The translations under genes were made by a program, and so were the position numbers. Positions 12,537 to 13,969 of a stretch of 13,969 nt of DNA are shown piece after piece. The notes beneath the pieces are model-generated. The model searched no databases, had not been told where the DNA came from, and saw only the letters and a list, made by a program, of their open reading frames with translations. Every line of letters begins with the position of its first letter. Position 1 is the stretch's first letter. Source of the DNA: Candidatus Shapirobacteria bacterium UBA2283 (lineage in GTDB: Bacteria; Patescibacteriota; Microgenomatia; UBA12405); contig DDWP01000088.1 of assembly GCA_002345725.1 (NCBI GenBank), forward strand, positions 36,379 through 50,347, read 5' to 3'.

Positions 12537-13148
12537 CTGCTTGTTGAAGGTGACGCAGATTTGACGGACATCAACAAGTGAGAAGCCAGGATGACTGATA
12601 CCTTCTTTTATACCATTGATTATTTCTGGTGGATTGTGTCCGTCGACAGAAATAGCATGAACGTCTGGATTGACTTGTTTTAATAAAGGTACTGGATCGA
12701 TTGGAATATTTATCGAACCTAATGGTGTAGACTTTGTCTTGGAGCCTTTGGGGCTAGTGGGACTAGCTTGGCCAGTAGTTAAACTATAAATATGATTATT
12801 AGCCACAACAACCGTAATATCAATTTCTGAACGAGCATAAGATAAAAGATGATTAAGACCTTCTCCATAAATACCACCATCTCCTCCAACAACAACTACA
12901 GTCAGTTCTGGATTGGCTAATTTAACGCCGATAGCAGTAGGAATACTGCGACCATGAAGGGCATGAATAGCATAGGTGCTGAAAAAATCAGCCATATTAC
13001 CCATACAACCGATATCATAGACAACAACTATTTTTTCTCTAGGTACATTAAGCTGAACCAATGATTGTTCGACACCCAGAAACATCAAATAGTCATAACA
13101 TCCAGGACACCAAGTGGGGACAATGTTTGATTTAAGGTTGTCTGTCAT
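12525..13148 (-). CDS. korB: 2-oxoacid:ferredoxin oxidoreductase, beta subunit (thiamine-diphosphate binding)
   Basis: A 207-aa beta subunit that holds thiamine diphosphate and one [4Fe-4S] cluster for oxidative decarboxylation of a 2-oxoacid to acyl-CoA with ferredoxin as acceptor. The four cluster cysteines of the family are present: C14 and C17 (TWCPGC), C48 (DIGC) and C198 (QICVTFN). The TPP motif runs from GGDGG (88-92) to NN (117-118), followed by the characteristic IYSLTTGQASPTSP. The length is at the short end of the korB-type range, and it lacks the C-terminal extension of longer forms. Start and korA stop overlap as ATGA, so the two subunits are made together. The substrate (2-oxoglutarate, pyruvate or branched-chain 2-oxoacid) cannot be fixed from sequence. 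Its 3' end overlaps the convergent 105-aa gene. Confidence 0.93.
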   Translation of the reverse strand: MTDNLKSNIVPTWCPGCYDYLMFLGVEQSLVQLNVPREKIVVVYDIGCMGNMADFFSTYAIHALHGRSIPTAIGVKLANPELTVVVVGGDGGIYGEGLNHLLSYARSEIDITVVVANNHIYSLTTGQASPTSPKGSKTKSTPLGSINIPIDPVPLLKQVNPDVHAISVDGHNPPEIINGIKEGISHPGFSLVDVRQICVTFNKQLTG

Positions 13149-13969
13149 AGTTGTTTTATTAACTCTTCTGGAAAGAAAGGTCTACCATCATATTTTAAAA
13201 TTGTTTTAGTAGGGTTGAAATCAAATTGTGATTTCAAAAGTGATGTTAATTGACTAGTGGCACTATTTTCAATAACAATTACTTCAGTAAATGGAGCGAT
13301 GAGTAATTTAATGTTCTTATCAATTGGCCAGAGAGTTTTGATCTGTAAGAAAGCGTAATCAGGATTATTCAAAAGACGCAATGTCTCGAGAATAGTAGAA
13401 GATGGTGACCCCCAACTGACAATTAACTTCTTAGCGGTATCTTGACCATAAAAAGTGGGTTTGGGGACAACGTTAAGAATTTCTTGTAGTTGAGACTGTC
13501 TTTTCTCAACTGATTTTTTGATTGGCTCACTATCCTCTACTGAAAAACCATGCTCATCATGTTCGTAACTATTGGCCATATATTCTTGACCGGGAGTGCC
13601 GGGCAAAGATTTGGTGGACTTAACAATATCAACGTCTTTTTTGGACAAATCCGACTGAGAGGCACCGGACTCAGCAATAAATTTATCAGAGACTAATATG
13701 ATAGGGATATTGAATTGAGCACCTAAATTAAGGGCAGTACCAGCCATCTCGAATGATTCAGCTTGATTACCTGGAGCGATAACTATTTTGTTAAATTCAC
13801 CGTGTCCGGCATTAACAGCAAAAAGAAGATCACCTTGACCAGTCCAAGTAGGTAAACCAGTAGCTGGACCAGGGCGAGAGACTAAATAAAAGAGTGTACC
13901 GAGCTCAGCAGCACCACAGAAACTGACAGTTTCAGTCATAAGGGCAAATCCACCTCCACTAGTACCAGT
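13145..13969 (-). CDS. korA: 2-oxoacid:ferredoxin oxidoreductase, alpha subunit, 5' end outside the window
   Basis: A partial gene. An ATG occurs at 13939, but the frame stays open through ten more codons to the right edge, and those read TGTSGGGFAL, the conserved segment that precedes MTE in KorA; so the true start is outside the window and 275 codons including the stop are visible. Signatures: RPGPATGLPT, QGDLLFAVNAGHGEF and the C-terminal PFFPEELIKQL. The visible part covers the end of the pyrimidine-binding domain and the C-terminal transketolase-like domain. Alpha subunits of this type usually carry an N-terminal gamma domain (total about 550-600 aa), but that cannot be seen here. The TGA overlaps the korB start. 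The enzyme is oxygen-sensitive in most organisms and feeds reduced ferredoxin to fermentation. Confidence 0.93.
   Translation of the reverse strand, partial: TGTSGGGFALMTETVSFCGAAELGTLFYLVSRPGPATGLPTWTGQGDLLFAVNAGHGEFNKIVIAPGNQAESFEMAGTALNLGAQFNIPIILVSDKFIAESGASQSDLSKKDVDIVKSTKSLPGTPGQEYMANSYEHDEHGFSVEDSEPIKKSVEKRQSQLQEILNVVPKPTFYGQDTAKKLIVSWGSPSSTILETLRLLNNPDYAFLQIKTLWPIDKNIKLLIAPFTEVIVIENSATSQLTSLLKSQFDFNPTKTILKYDGRPFFPEELIKQL

Noticed and set aside
13937..13939. ATG as the start of korA
   Set aside because: The frame stays open to the window edge and the ten codons before this ATG encode a conserved KorA segment; it is an internal Met.

Overview
The window looks like a chromosomal piece of a candidate-phyla-radiation (Patescibacteria) bacterium, most likely Microgenomates-like. 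This is inference from gene style: AT-rich DNA, short versions of universal proteins (MetRS 467 aa, FolD 248 aa, SOD 170 aa), extreme compaction with many 4-nt start/stop overlaps, a pilN-pilO-small protein cluster, and surface proteins with Ser/Thr/Pro stalks. TGA is used as a true stop (pilN, metG, korA), so TGA-recoding lineages such as Gracilibacteria are excluded. No rRNA, tRNA, CRISPR array, insertion sequence or phage gene is visible, and no gene-free stretch exceeds about 60 bases.

Layout. (1) 1-5152, minus strand: murJ (lipid II flippase), then a tightly coupled run pilN, pilO, a 69-aa membrane protein, a 420-aa multi-domain surface protein, and a cysteine-rich surface protein that runs off the left edge. 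(2) 5193-6959, plus strand: ribosomal protein bS20 and methionyl-tRNA synthetase, diverging from murJ. (3) 6939-8227, minus strand: two small unknown genes and an SDR dehydrogenase. (4) 8271-8957, plus strand: TatD-family hydrolase. (5) 8940-10687, minus strand: map, folD and a thioredoxin-fold protein that has lost its active-site cysteines. (6) 10747-12536, plus strand: Fe/Mn superoxide dismutase, a SAM methyltransferase, a newly called 40-aa membrane protein and an unknown 105-aa protein. (7) 12525-13969, minus strand: 2-oxoacid:ferredoxin oxidoreductase beta and alpha subunits; alpha is cut by the right edge.

Together: region 1 links wall-precursor export with a type IV pilus inner-membrane platform and secreted proteins that may be pilus-associated or wall-associated. 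Regions 2 and 5 are translation and one-carbon housekeeping. Ferredoxin-dependent 2-oxoacid oxidation beside SOD suggests a fermentative anaerobe that meets oxygen.

The most striking signal is promoter architecture. Most genes that begin a transcription unit have a -10 hexamer (often extended TGn) ending only 5-8 nt before the start codon, which predicts leaderless mRNA. Most operon-internal starts lack this, and I see no convincing Shine-Dalgarno sequence at any start. The geometry also decides several start codons and supports a 40-aa gene that would otherwise be missed. Other notable points are interleaved divergent promoters (murJ/rpsT), a palindromic two-way -10 (SDR/tatD), a four-copy heptamer repeat inside metG, and three convergent gene pairs whose coding ends overlap by 12-21 bp.
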